From: Tachypleus tridentatus
Taxonomy: Eukaryota > Arthropoda > Merostomata > Xiphosura > Limulidae
Direction of reading: 5' to 3'
Length of the DNA stretch: 64,000 nucleotides
NCBI RefSeq assembly: GCF_004210375.1
Contig: NC_134834.1
Location: 137,177,009 to 137,241,008, forward strand
Part shown: positions 45,806 through 57,107 of the stretch, piece after piece
How positions within the stretch are numbered: position 1 is the stretch's first letter
Layout of the letters: each line of letters starts with the position of its first letter
Notes under the pieces: generated by a model
What the model was told of the DNA's origin: nothing
The model's database searches: none
What the model saw: only the letters and a program-made list of their open reading frames with translations
Translations under genes and position numbers: made by a program

Positions 45806-47149
45806 TTAACCACAATAATAAGATGTATACGCCATAATCAAATGATTCTTTTTACTCTTTTATGTTTTTATTTTATTTTGAAACAAAAACTTCTTTGTAT
45901 ATTTTATGAAAACACAATACTTTATACGTTACATTTTTTTTATTTACCCTTCTTATTAAGGTAAAATGTTTACCCAACTTGATTACCAGGATTGCCTGAT
46001 AATTAGTAACAACATCCCAGCGATTAGAGCTCAAACGTACGAATTTTATCGTCAATCGCAACTATCGTGATGATAAGTTACATTTACCCCTTTCACTACC
46101 AGGCATACCTATGTGTCGTCTCCCTCTGGAACAGAGTCTCGTGATTTGTAGATTTCATACCATCAATAATTACCAGTTCCAAATATCAGACAAGAAATCA
46201 AATATTAAAACATATATATTTTCTATTTTTTTTATTGCGCATCTAAAAGTAATTCTGGTACTGGGAGAGTTGTTTATTAATAGACACGATAGTGAAAGAG
46301 TAAAAGGTCGTGTTAAGACGATAACTGAAATTACATTACTTGCCTATAAAATGAATGAACAGGTGACATTTTGACAGAGTTCGAAATATTAAAACTAACA
46401 AACGACTCTGCTCATGAAAATATTGTGATATTTGTCTACTGACGAAGGAAGAGCTCCTTAAATTTTTATATGTAAATTTCTTAAAACTTTTTCACCGTTT
46501 CTTTTCAGATCAATTTTTCGTTGTCGAAAAAAAATGGTCAAAACGGGTTTCTCTCACATGTTAAAAGCTGTTGTTAATTTATTAAATAAGAGGATATACC
46601 TCATAATATTCTACTTAGTGATTTACCGATACAGTTTCTGAAGTTAGAATTATCTAAAGAAGTTCTTAAAACTGTAGTCGAGTGTTTTTTTTTTACATTG
46701 ATGGCAAAATAAACTGTTTGTAAAAAGAAGAAAATTTAAGTATTTATTGAAAGAGAATCCTGTACAGCTTTTTATAACCTCCATATTAAACTTAATTAAC
46801 TGAAGAGGAAGAGTTTATTAATAAAATAAGATGCCAAGCCAAAAAAGCCATTGTCGTCCAGGATGACAACAGAATTCGCGGAATTAGTCATTGAAACGTC
46901 AGTCTCGTCTTTCACAGCCCGATAAAAGAATCTCGTTACCTTAGTGAAAGTGTAAACAACAAAAAGGAAAAAAAAAAAAAAAGAACACCAACATCAGCTA
47001 AGGAATGATCTTTAAGTAACGTCAGAGGTTTTAATTACAATGCTGTACGTGGATTAGAAGATTCGAACGAGTAGTTTAATATGGTGCAAAGCCAAGCCAA
47101 CTGTTTATGGGTTAACAATAATAAAACGTTTTCCTTCAACCTAATTAAA
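45806..47149. other. AT-rich DNA, nothing recognised
   Basis: A poly-A run lies near 46968-46983. Small frames (46111-46374 and others) show no domain. Confidence 0.4.
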
Positions 47150-47480
47150 GAGACAAGGACGGTGAAGAGAAACGCGTGCATCAAAAAACACCATTCACAA
47201 AATATCGACTTACAAAGAAAGTTTGAAATAAACACAAAGATACACAATGGGTTATCTGTGCTCTGCACATCACGGGTATTGAAATCCAGTTTCTAGTGGT
47301 GTGAGTCCCGCAGATGGAATGTGTGCATCAAAAACATCATTCACGGAATATCGATTTACAAATAAGGGTGATGAAGGCGGAAGGTGTGAATAAATAAAAT
47401 ATTATTCATAAAATATCGAGTTACAAAGAAGGGAGATAAATGGGGAACGAATGCATCAAAAAACATCATTCACGGATGTT
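47150..47480 (+). repeat. Tandem repeat of about 62-75 bp interrupted by a SINE
   Basis: 'GCATCAAAAAACANCATTCAC' plus 'AATATCGANTTACAAA' occurs at 47177-47220, 47326-47368 and 47453-47477. A partial unit, 'ATTATTCATAAAATATCGAG', lies at 47400-47419. A SINE (47228-47317) sits between the first and second units. Confidence 0.8.
47228..47317 (-). mobile_element. SINE family 2 copy inside the tandem repeat
   Basis: 'AACACAAAGATACACAATGG', 'GTTATCTGTGCTCTGCACAT', then the box-B complement 'GGGTATTGAAATCC', ending near 'GAGTCCCGCAGATGG'. The box-A end is missing. Confidence 0.8.
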
Positions 47481-48229
47481 TTTTTTTTTTCGTACTTTAA
47501 GTAGCGTGGTCTAGTAATCGATGTGTTAAGCTACGAATCGGAAAGTTCAATGTTTGAATCTGTAAAATGTTGCTGAAAATGCTCTGCGTTTTGATCTATA
47601 TAATAGTTAGTTAAACCCACTAGTTGGTTGAGAGAAAACCATTATTGTTAAGAACAAGGAGGCCGTACTTAAATTAAGAGATTATTTTTTGCAACACTAC
47701 TGTCGAACTACAACAATGCATTCTTTACCGTCGGAAAATAAATCACTCTTGATTACTGGGCAAAAATATCATTCATTGTTGGATGATAAGTCGATACTCT
47801 TTACTGTTTTAAAAATACGACACACGACACGAAGAGAAACATTCGCCATATTCCAAGACAATGATGGGGACGTACTTTACCATCGTTTGGTGAGAACAAT
47901 TATTTCACTTTCAGACAATAAACTTCCCTTTAACTATAATAAATATTTTTCTTTAATAAACAAATATTATAGTTTAGTTTACTCTACTGCATCTTTACTG
48001 AAGTAAAGTGTAAACTTTCATTTGTACCTCAAAGTGATTTTTTTTATATATAATGAAAGTTTAACATCTGAGTTTTACAACTGCACAGTGAAGTTTGGTT
48101 CTACGCCAAACATTGTCACTGTTCTCTCTATATTTTTGTTAATTCTTTGGTCGTGTTTAGAGACCCGAGTTAATCACATTTCAAGGAAAATTAAGGCAAT
48201 ATCTTAAACAGTAAGGTTTATTTTAGTAT
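47481..48229. other. AT-rich DNA with an unidentified 105-codon frame
   Basis: The frame at 47689-48006 begins at a TTG and shows no domain. It could be chance. The first 190 bp show nothing. Confidence 0.3.
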
Positions 48230-48560
48230 AGTTGTTTGGGTAATTTGAGTTTTGAATCAACTAAGTTTGTGACATTATGCATTAAAAAAAAAGTTTACGA
48301 AACTATGTTTATTGTATCTCATGTCCAAGAGATAAATTGTATGACAAGAAAGTTTGTGTCATTCCGTATTGAATGAAACACAATAACTGTATGACAGAAT
48401 GTTTGTGTCATTCTGTATTGAATGAAACACAATAATTGTATGACAAGAATGTTTGTGTCATTCTGTATTGAATGAAACACAATAATTGTATGACAAGTTT
48501 ATGTGGTACTTTGTTGAAAGAGATACAATAGTTGTTTGACAAGCAGGTCTGTGTTGAAGA
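48230..48560 (+). repeat. 50-bp tandem repeat, three good and several decayed copies
   Basis: Units 'TTGTATGACAAGAA-GTTTGT' plus 'TGTATTGAATGAAACACAAT' start at 48338, 48388, 48437 and 48487. Weaker relatives flank them at about 48240-48335 and 48533-48560. Confidence 0.88.
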
Positions 48561-49205
48561 AAAGAAGAAAATTGTTGTTTATGCCACATCATATTGAGTT
48601 GGAAATAAATACTATAAATACCTGTGGTGAAACACATAAACCAATTTCCATTAACTTTTAAGTTATAACATGGAACATAACAAATACTGTAGCATATCCA
48701 CACACAAAGAAGGATAGAAAATAAATTTGTAACAGCTCTTGGGTTATAAACAAAATAAATATACAAAGAATTTAATGATTAAATAGAGGAACATTAAAAT
48801 AAAAAAATGAATGGTTTTAAACTCTCAAGTGGCAGAAGAGTTAAAATAATGGAAATACACATGGGTTTGTAAGAAGATAGTATAACATGCATGTAGTAGA
48901 AAAGAAAGCAGTGAGGTATACTTAAAGTAGAAATTAGGGTTTTGCAAATGCACAGAAATAAAAGGAATAGTGAGGGTAATAAAATACAACCAAATAAAAT
49001 AGTATTAAGATAGTAGAAATATGTGGATTAAATTGAATTGAAATACACGTGAACAGATAAAACAAGCAACAAGACGAAAGTAATGAAAATAAACCTAAAC
49101 TAAAAAGGAAACAGCGGATATGCACGTCATGTGTTAATGAATACATATGAAGGTGCATGATATATACGAAAAAATTAGTATGGTGTGGGACAAAAGTTAC
49201 TCCTT
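48561..49205. other. AT-rich DNA, nothing recognised
   Basis: Minus-strand frames here are hydrophobic and low in complexity. No gene is recognised. Confidence 0.4.
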
Positions 49206-49318
49206 TTGTAATTATGCACAAAGATACACAAGGGGTTATCCGTGGTCTACCCACCACGGGTATTAAAACCCGCTTTCTAGCGCTGGAGATCCGCAGACAT
49301 ATCACTGTGCCACTGTGA
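49206..49318 (-). mobile_element. SINE family 2 copy
   Basis: Tail complement 'AATTATGCACAAAGATACAC', then 'CTACCCACCACGGGTATTAA', then head complement ending 'CATATCACTGTGCCACTG'. A 123-codon minus-strand frame (48934-49305) crosses it and is therefore spurious. Confidence 0.82.
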
Positions 49319-50668
49319 GCTAAAAGAGTTACTGTTCAACTATAACATGGTTTATGCAGTTTATATTAAAAGAAAATATCGCAAAATTAACTGAAACTAA
49401 ATTAATTATTATTCGTCTCAAATTATAGTTAAAAATTAAACTACATTCTAAATTTTACAAATTTGCGATCAGTTTTGTATTATGCTGCATATAATAAAAT
49501 ACTAGTATGAGGTTTTCGAGTTTCCAAAACGAATGGTTTGAAAACAATGATAAAGCTTTTAAAGGAGCTCTTCATCCCAGATATCTGTGTTTCTTGTTGC
49601 AGATTAATAAACGATGACCCTAAACGAAATACAAAACAAAATTCACTAAACTCAATAGCATTTTAGTGATTAATCTGTCCCAGGAATTCCTTATTTTTTT
49701 CATGGAAACTATTTCGCATTTGTAGTGTTTTTTAACGTGTTTAAACCTAATTAATTTATTGAAAGAAAACTTATACAATGAAACTGATTTGTAATTAAAA
49801 TATTAACCAAGATATTTCAACATCGTGTATATGGTCTCACATTTTCCAAACGATAAAAGATAAATAAACGAGTTATCGTTTTATGGCAGCTACATTTACT
49901 GAATCAAATTGAAATAATATATTTATCTATTTCAATGTATACAATCCACAGTTTCTATTATATATTTAATGCTGTTGTAATGTATCAGTTTTACACCATG
50001 TTGTGATGATATATTAATTTGAATAAGTGTTATAAACTACACAAAACGATTAAAACGTACATATTTAATACAGTCTAGAATATTAATCAGAATGCAATTC
50101 ATTATATCAATAATTATGCACAAAGTTTTATAAGAACATAAGGTTGTTTTGGTGCAACTAACGCATGTAACTAGCAGCACCTTCAATTCGTTGTCAGATA
50201 AATCTTTTTGTGATTTTTGGTTTTGAGCCTCGATCTATTTTAGATTATTATTTTTACATAATTCTATGATACAGTCATTCGCTTCAGCTCTGCATCGCAC
50301 TATACATCACTGTATAACCAGTTTGTAGTTACTTGGATTTTACTAGAGCTGCCACTATCGCTGTTGGTGTCTGATCTCTTCCGATACTAGTGAGGGTTTT
50401 ATGTTTACAATGATAATAAACAGACTCTTGTCCAGAGAACCAAAGGTAAACAATACGCACAAATTAATGTCGTTGAATATAATAATTTCAGTGGCGGTTT
50501 AGTTATGAAGGGATTTCAATGTGTGTATTTACTACAAGACAATATATAGAAATGGTAGAGAATCCAGTTGTACAACCACACTTTTCTTGATGCAGGTGTC
50601 ATATAACTAGGATTGTGATTCCATAAATTGAAAAAAATATATCGGCAAGAAGTCTTAATATATATCCT
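49319..50668. other. AT-rich DNA, nothing recognised
   Basis: No gene or repeat is visible in this 1.35 kb. Confidence 0.4.
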
Positions 50669-50893
50669 ATGAAATTCCAGTGGGTCAGAGACTTTGGCGT
50701 TGTATTGGATGAAGAATATAACGTATTTCGAATAACGTCTGCTGATTTATTAGAATATTTGCCCCATAGGATGTACAGACATCATAAGTGCCATGTTATT
50801 AGAGGCATATTCAAAAATGAATATCTTTTCTTGCCAAATGTGGCTTATTTAGACAAATTGATTCAGTCAGGTATTAGCACCGACGACTTTTAA
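50669..50893 (+). CDS. Unidentified 74-codon open frame with protein-like composition
   Basis: An ATG-to-TAA frame. The peptide has a balanced mix of charged and aromatic residues (FGVVLDEEYNVFRI, HRMYRHHKCHVIRG, FLPNVAYLDKL), unlike the Phe/Ile/Leu-rich chance frames around it. A CAG at 50679-50681 could be a splice acceptor. Downstream, near 50945-51010, another phase gives DSDECRKYVLLFKYIVYGRR, which could be a frameshifted continuation. I do not recognise a family. It may be an exon, a dead transposon gene or chance. Confidence 0.3.
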   Translation: MKFQWVRDFGVVLDEEYNVFRITSADLLEYLPHRMYRHHKCHVIRGIFKNEYLFLPNVAYLDKLIQSGISTDDF

Positions 50894-51279
50894 TTCGAGG
50901 GTCTTTACGTTCAACAAACTACAATTAGCAATATATCACGATTGACTCCGACGAATGCAGGAAATATGTACTGCTCTTCAAATACATAGTGTATGGCCGA
51001 AGAACAACTAAAATATAAACTCCCGATCCTATATTTATTACAGTAGTTGTTCAGTATCAAAAAAGAAACATATTTCACGTAACACTTTAAAAATTATTAA
51101 AAGAATATAAAACAGCTTATTCTCCTCTATATTGTACACTGTTCTGTTTTAAGCTTTTAGTTAAAACTCCAGAGTAAAATATGTTCAAGAAATGAAAAAA
51201 ACACACATTGTGGTTAATATGCTACATTACTAACCAAGTATGTTAACCTTGGAACTAACTCACGAGTGTTCGTAGTTAT
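50894..51279. other. Possible shifted continuation of the preceding frame, otherwise nothing
   Basis: See the 50669 entry. AT-rich beyond 51020. Confidence 0.3.
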
Positions 51280-51292
51280 TATTGTTTGTTAA
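51280..51292 (+). repeat. Target-site duplication, left copy (13 bp)
   Basis: TATTGTTTGTTAA is repeated exactly at 51574-51586 across the SINE. Confidence 0.85.
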
Positions 51293-51573
51293 TTTGTTTG
51301 TTTTTGTTTTGAATTTCGCCCAAAGCTATACGAGGGCTATCTTTGCTAGTCGTCCATAATTTAACAGTGTAAGACTAAATGGAAGGCAGGTAGTCATAAC
51401 CACCCACTGTCAACTCTTAGGCTACTCTTTTACCGACGCATAATGGGATTGACCGTCACCCCTTATAACGCCCCTACAGCTGAAACAGCGAACATGTTTG
51501 TTGTGACGGGGATTTGAACCCGCGACCCTAGGATTACGAGTCGAGAGCCTTAATCACCTGGCCATGCCGGGCC
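51293..51573 (-). mobile_element. SINE family 1 copy
   Basis: Full-length minus-strand copy with box-B complement 'GGGGATTTGAACCCGCGACC' and head complement ending 'CATGCCGGGCC'. It is flanked by a 13-bp exact duplication. Confidence 0.95.
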
Positions 51574-51586
51574 TATTGTTTGTTAA

Positions 51587-52800
51587 AGCGACGAGAAACG
51601 TATTTGGGATAAGGGAATATAAACATAATATTAAAAAAAAAGAGGAAAATTCGTGCGGGTGATGACAGATACGGATTTGGTCAGGTAAGAGTCAGAGAAC
51701 TATTGACTCGGAAGAGAATAATAGTTTATATAAAGTAGTTATCAAATAGAACGTGTTTTGCATCAGCACAGATTTCTTAATGTTATTGTGTTTTATGAAA
51801 TTAATTAATTTTTGTTATTATATTCCCTGTTACACTTCCACATTTTTCGTCTATCTCCTCGTTTCTTGTTTTAATAAACACTTGCATTGTACTGCAACAC
51901 ATCTGTTTTATTGTTACATTTGTATTGTGTCTCTAGAAATATTTTTTAGTAATTAACATAATGCTATATGACATATCAGGAATTAGTGAGGACAAAGAAA
52001 TGTGCTTATCTTAAAAACACGTTTAATAGACTCTCTAGTATCTAGTGAGTTAATGAGAATTGGGAAGTATTTTACGTTGGAAATATGTTATTGCTTTCTG
52101 TTACATTTTATACGTTAAGATTTGAAATAATTTTATTTTGGGGAGTCCTTTAGTGACTCCCTTCTGATATCTAAAAAAAATTTAAAAGAAGTTTGTCTTT
52201 CAGTTGAGAATGAGATGTGTTACAGTTATAATGACATAGATCATATGTTGTATGTTGGTCATATCACAGCTATAATGCACAGAATCGAATACTATAGGAT
52301 GACAGGGGTGTAGCGATCAGAGAATACTGTACGATCAGATTGCGACTTATGTTTAATTATCTGCATACAAAAATTTAAAGGTTTATTTTTACAAATGAAA
52401 ATTCGATGGTAATTACGTTCATGCTTTTATCCTTCTTTCTAAGATACGAACCCACACAAAACAAAGAAACACAGAATGTGTTTTTGCGAGATTACTGGTT
52501 TAAAATAACACTGAATATTTTAATAGACGCTTATTGCTGTGTTCAATACTTCTAAATATTAGCAGTTAGACCTTAAAGAAGGTATGAATCTATCATACCA
52601 ACTTCAGGTTACGCCACAGAGAAATCTGTTTGTTGGATAAAGCTCTTCAGATACAGTGTGGAGAAACGTTATTGCTGACACTAAATTAAATATGACTGCA
52701 TGTATAGTACCTTCGTAATTTACAGCCAAGTAGAACCTTATGGACCAGAACGAATGTCCTGGAAAGTTGCCAAGATTAATTCATTGTAACGGTTTTGTTG
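51587..52800. other. AT-rich DNA, nothing recognised
   Basis: No gene, SINE or array is visible. Confidence 0.4.
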
Positions 52801-53034
52801 CTGTTTCTTTGGTTTGTTTTGAATATCGTGCAGATCCCTCGAGGGGTATCTGCGGTGATAACTAGACAGAAGGAAGCTAGTAATCACCAGCCCCATAACT
52901 TTTTGAGTACTGTTCTACCAACTATTTTAACGCTCCCCGTGCTGTAAGTGCGAAGATATTCGGTGATGAGGATTCGAACCCGTGATCCGCAAATGGTCAG
53001 TTGAGCGTCTTAAACAACGTGGCCGTGACAAGCC
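52801..53034 (-). mobile_element. SINE family 1 copy, old and eroded
   Basis: 'GAATATCGTGCAGATCCCTC' (tail), 'GAAGCTAGTAATCACCAGCC' (body) and 'GAGGATTCGAACCCGTGATC' (box-B complement). Several deletions, including the stretch around 'CTAATTTAGCAGTG'. Confidence 0.8.
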
Positions 53035-53295
53035 CATTTTAAGGGAATATATTATATGTTACTGGTTACGTGTTCGTATACATCAAAAAAGTTTTAAAAA
53101 TTATTACTGTTTTTCGTGAATGAATATTTATTAACAACGATTACTACAAATATGTTTTATAAAGTTATATTCTATATTGTTTATGTAGAACAAAACAATT
53201 AACGTATATACATATGTATATATATATATTTATATATATATATAAAAGAAAGTTTACAACCATATAAATAAATTTTTGAGCTCATTCCTTAACAA
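53035..53295. other. AT-rich DNA with a TA-rich microsatellite
   Basis: An impure (TA)n tract lies at about 53205-53246. Nothing else is visible. Confidence 0.6.
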
Positions 53296-53620
53296 ACATT
53301 ATCTTGGAGTAGCGTTCTCTACGTCCAAGTAGTCTGTTGACACAATGAATGTGATTTTCTACATTATCTTGGAGTAGCGTTCTCTACGTCCAAGTAGTCT
53401 GTTGACACAATGAATGTGATTTTCTACATTATCTTGGAGTAGCGTTCTCTACGTCCAAGTAGTCTGTTGACACAATGAATGTGATTTTCTACATTATCTT
53501 GGAGTAGCGTTCTCTACGTCCAAGTAGTCTGTTGACACAATGAATGTGATTTTCTACATTATCTTGGAGTAGCGTTCTCTACGTCCAAGTAGTCTGTTGA
53601 CACAATGAATGTGATTTTCT
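53296..53620 (+). repeat. 65-bp tandem repeat, five identical copies
   Basis: Units start at 53296, 53361, 53426, 53491 and 53556 ('ACATTATCTTGGAGTAGCGT', 'ACGTCCAAGTAGTCTGTTGA', 'GAATGTGATTTTCT'). I find no difference between copies, so expansion is recent. The sequence is less AT-rich than its surroundings and has no open frame of note. Confidence 0.98.
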
Positions 53621-53689
53621 GTCTTTAAAATTTTTGTTGCATCGAAGTTTATTTTTTACTGTCTGTTACATACAAGTAACTCCGTGTAG

Positions 53690-54446
53690 TTTGACCTACT
53701 GTACAGCAAACAGACATCTGTATGAAACTTATATGACCTGAAAATTTAAACTTCAATAATTGCTTATATTCTAATCCGATTAGAGAACAAAAAGACATGT
53801 AAAAGAGGTATATATGATTTCTGAATGTGTAACTTAGTAATTAGTTGTTTTTTAACTTATTGTACAGCAAGCAAACATATATAACATATATGGCTTGTGA
53901 AGGTATAATTTAGTAATTACTTGTTTTTCTACTTATTATATAGCAATCAGACGTATATAACAGATATATGACTTCTGAATGTATGATTTACCAATTACAT
54001 CTAATGCTAGTTATTACACAGACATATAGAACAGAACATATAATTTGTGAATGTATAATGCACTAATTACTTTCAGTGTTAATTATTATACAGCAAGCAG
54101 ACATATATAAAAAAAATTTCACTTGTGAATGTATAATTTAGTAATTACTTGTTCTGCTACTTATTTGCACCAAGTAGAAATATACAACAGATATATATCA
54201 CTTGTGAATGATTAATTTAGTAATTACTTGTTTTGCTACTTATTATAGAGCAAGCAGACGTATAGAACTGATATATGTGATTTTAATGTGTAATTTAGTA
54301 ATTACTTCTACTGTTACTTAGTATAGAGGAAGCAGGCGTAACGTAAAGATATATATGATTTGCAAATGGAAAATTTAGTAATTAATTGTAGAGCTACTTA
54401 TTATACCGCAAGCAGACATATAGAATAGATACACATGACTTGTATA
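53690..54446 (+). repeat. About 79-bp minisatellite, left block (about 9-10 units)
   Basis: Unit phrases are 'ttacttattatacagcaagc', 'agacatatagaacagatata' and 'gacttgtgaatgtataattt', then 'agtaattacttgttttgc'. Copies are moderately diverged. The block stops inside a unit where the BEL/Pao fragment begins. Confidence 0.93.
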
Positions 54447-55250
54447 TGACCCACTGGGGTTTCTCGCCTCATATATTTTTATCGGGAAACAGATCCTGCA
54501 GCAAATGTGCAGATATGCTGCCGGATGGGACACGACCCTCTCAGCAACGACTTGCGTCCAAGGTGAGATAGGTGAAGATCAGAACTCCATCGTCTAACCC
54601 AGGTTAAAATAAACCTCTGATAAAAGCCAGAAAACTTTGACGAAGTCACACGTCGTGATATACATCACATCGGCGGTGTCAACAAGAGTCAGCAAACTCC
54701 TCAAGCTTGAGCTCACCTTGGAAAACGTTGAAGAATCTTTTCAACTGATCCAAAGGTCGTGCTCAGTTACATCAACAATGACATGCGTTGCTTTCACATA
54801 TTCGTGGCGAATCAAGTCCAAGCCATCAGAGAAGCCTCGGTCCCTCAGCAAAAGCACTATGTTCGAACAGACGAGAATCCGGCCGACTATGCATCACGCA
54901 GTCAAACTATACATGATCTATGTGGTGGTAACTGGCTCAAGGGACCTTCCTTTTTATGGGAAAAGTCTAATGTCAAGCCAATTCCTAAGGCTCACAATCT
55001 AGCAGCATATGACCCCGAATTGAGAAAAGGTGTAGTGCTTTTCTCTTCAACCCAAAAGGGTTCCTCCTTCCTCACATGCTTTGAGAGGTTCTCTAGATGG
55101 TCAAACTTGGTAATGACAGTATCAGAATTCCTGAAAACCATTAATTGGAAACAGACTCCCTCAACATTAGACACTTCCATCAGGAAGCAAACAGGAGAGC
55201 ATGCGATACTGCGCATGGTGCAAGAAGACTATTTCTATGAGGAGCTGTGA
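54447..55250 (+). pseudogene. BEL/Pao pol fragment: reverse transcriptase end and RNase H region
   Basis: It opens with DPLGFLA and GKQILQQMC, the segment just after the catalytic core in this family, then GWD. The RNase H end is marked by ENPADYASR (54873-54899) and WLKGPSFLW, both hallmarks of the family. RFSRWSNL follows, where the domain linking to integrase begins. The longest readable frame is 54759-55250, with a stop at its end. Upstream frames are shifted relative to it. Function would be copying the element RNA; nothing here could do so. Confidence 0.85.
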
Positions 55251-55378
55251 ACCCTGCAGGACCCCAAAGGAAACACTGAAAAGGAAACAATCACCTCTAC
55301 AAACTTGATCCATTTATTGCTCAAGATGAATTAATTCTGACAGGGGGCCACCTTGACAGGGAAGATATTGACTTTGGA

Positions 55379-55640
55379 ATGAAGCATCCAGTTACCATCC
55401 CCAGACGCAGTCATATAACAGAACTCATCACCCGACACTACCATGAAAGGATTGGCCATCAGCGTCGAGAATTTACAGTCAATGAGCTCTTTTTCAACAG
55501 GTATTGGATTGTAGGCTGTACAGCTGTCGTCTCCTTCGTGACAAATAAATGCGTGAATTGCAGTCGCTTACGGGAAGAGTGTCATATGCACAAGATAGCA
55601 GACCTGCCAGAGGAAAGAACAGGATCAACTCTTCCAATTT
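55379..55640 (+). pseudogene. BEL/Pao integrase zinc-binding (H2C2) region
   Basis: Starts KHPVTIPRRSHITELI. The zinc ligands are visible: two histidines in HYHERIGHQ and two cysteines in CVNC (about 55550-55561). IADLPEERTG then marks the start of the catalytic core in this family. The frame is open for 110 codons but leaves the family pattern after about 55640. Confidence 0.87.
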
Positions 55641-56345
55641 CACTAGAGCCCGTAGAAAATTTGCCAAACTCTTGGAGGAATGCAAGGAAGGCAAACTCAA
55701 GAAGTTTCTGATCAGCCACGGATGTGAATTTGTCTAGCATTTTCTCCAGTCCAGCCACTTGGGTGACGTATAGGAGAGAGAGATCCGATTGATTCGAGTT
55801 ATCTTTACAGGTCTTCTTCACAATGCCACCAGAAGACTTGACAGCACGTCACTGCAAAGTTTTTCTACGAGGCGATGGCAATTGTAAACAGTCACCCCTT
55901 GTCAGTGAAGAATCTCAACGATCCGCTAGGTCCAATTCCCATCACTCAAAATCATCTGCTCACTCTTGAGACTGCGCCAGTGATTCCTCCCTCAGGAGAG
56001 TTTGTTCGTGAAGATCTGTATGCCAGAAAAAGGTGAAAGCGAGTACAGTATCCAGCAGAAAGATTCTGCTAGCAGTGGCACAAAGCGTATCTGGTAAATC
56101 TTCAGACGCATCAAAAATGGACAACCAAGCATAGAAACCTAAAGTCCGGTGATATACGTATACTCAAAGAGGAAGAACACTCAAGAGAACGCTGAAAACT
56201 GGCAAAAGTCGTAGACACTATGCCAAGCAAAGACGGTCTAGAGAGGAAAGTGAAGATACTGGTGGGAGACTCAAGACTCAACAACAGGACTTCCAACTAG
56301 CTATTTGGAACAGCCCATAATCTTATCCTGCTGTTGGACAATAAT
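55641..56345 (+). pseudogene. BEL/Pao integrase: core mostly deleted, C-terminal region frameshifted
   Basis: Directly after the zinc-binding region, the sequence jumps to EECKEGKLKKFLISHGCEF, which in the family lies about 100 residues further on, so the part with the two catalytic aspartates is missing. Near 55760 the region that holds the third acidic residue reads through a stop. From about 55860, AIVNSHPLS, NDPLGPIPITQNHLLTL and GEFVREDLYARK identify the C-terminal region (DUF5641 type). GDIRILKEEE and GLERKVKILVGDSR end it near 56275. Several stops are present. Confidence 0.85.
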
Positions 56346-56393
56346 TCTTCCGAATATTATGTAATTCAGTAAATCCACTGATTTAGGTGAGAG

Positions 56394-57107
56394 TGTAGCC
56401 ACAGCTAGCTCAATTTCATTTTTTGAATCTAAATCCTAACAATATCTGAGTTTCATGCCCTTCCAAATTTGAATATAAGAAAATTGATATTTAATCTTGA
56501 GATAACGCATGCATTTGTCTATTTGAGTAGTTTGTTTTATTGTCCTCATATATGTTATATGTCTTCACAGTTTTGGTTCATTATAATTATGCCATCATTG
56601 TCAACCAAGTGCGTAGGAATACCTGACTAAGAATACCTATAAATAGATTCACTCTGAAGTTAGCTGGTCACAACCACGTGGGATTGCGTACGATATACAC
56701 TGGAGACTTTGGAATCTAAATTACGGATACCCCATGTACATGTTGGTCGAACGAGTTATTGATTTGTTTATTTTTTGGAAACTTTCAAAGATTATTTTGC
56801 TTTTGATAATGTAAGAGGCGGAATGTATAAGATATTTAGTAGAGTTTTTAATTCATTGTTTCTATCTTGCCACGATCCCCTGTTGAGTTGACATGTCTGC
56901 TAAGCTGTAATTTCGTGCTTGTACCAGTAACAATATGGCTTTTGTGTACAATTATCTTCTATGGGCCTGTAATTCGAATATGTGTGTGTGTGTTTGCTTA
57001 TATGAACTTTGGCGATGTCGCTAAACTTGTTAATCCTATATTGTTACAGTTTCAAAACATTAGTTTAAAATATCAGTGATCGTCGTGTGAGTTCATATGG
57101 GCCAACA
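56394..57107 (+). mobile_element. Probable 3' LTR of the BEL/Pao element (about 714 bp)
   Basis: The segment begins TGTAGCC just after a purine-rich GGTGAGAG (56386-56393) and ends GGGCCAACA, immediately before the 79-bp array resumes at 57108. TG...CA ends fit an LTR. With no 5' LTR in the window the boundaries are inference. Confidence 0.5.
56638..56646 (+). promoter_or_regulatory. TATA-box-like site in the probable LTR
   Basis: TATAAATAG, about 245 bp into the probable LTR, is the right kind of site for LTR transcription. No start site can be seen directly. Confidence 0.4.

Larger units (their letters stand above)
54447..57107 (+). mobile_element. BEL/Pao LTR retrotransposon, 5' truncated, degraded
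   Basis: The order of domains is that of a BEL/Pao pol: end of reverse transcriptase, RNase H, integrase zinc-binding region, a damaged integrase core, the integrase C-terminal region, then a likely 3' LTR. The gag, protease and reverse transcriptase catalytic core and the 5' LTR are absent. Stops and frame changes occur throughout. It lies within the 79-bp array. BEL/Pao elements are classed with the reverse-transcribing viruses (Belpaoviridae); this copy is a dead relic. Confidence 0.88.

Noticed and set aside
48934..49305. 123-codon minus-strand open frame
   Set aside because: Its first part is a family 2 SINE and the rest is low-complexity AT-rich sequence.
54992..55216. Minus-strand frames across the BEL/Pao fragment
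   Set aside because: They are antisense shadows of the pol relic, which carries clear family motifs on the plus strand.
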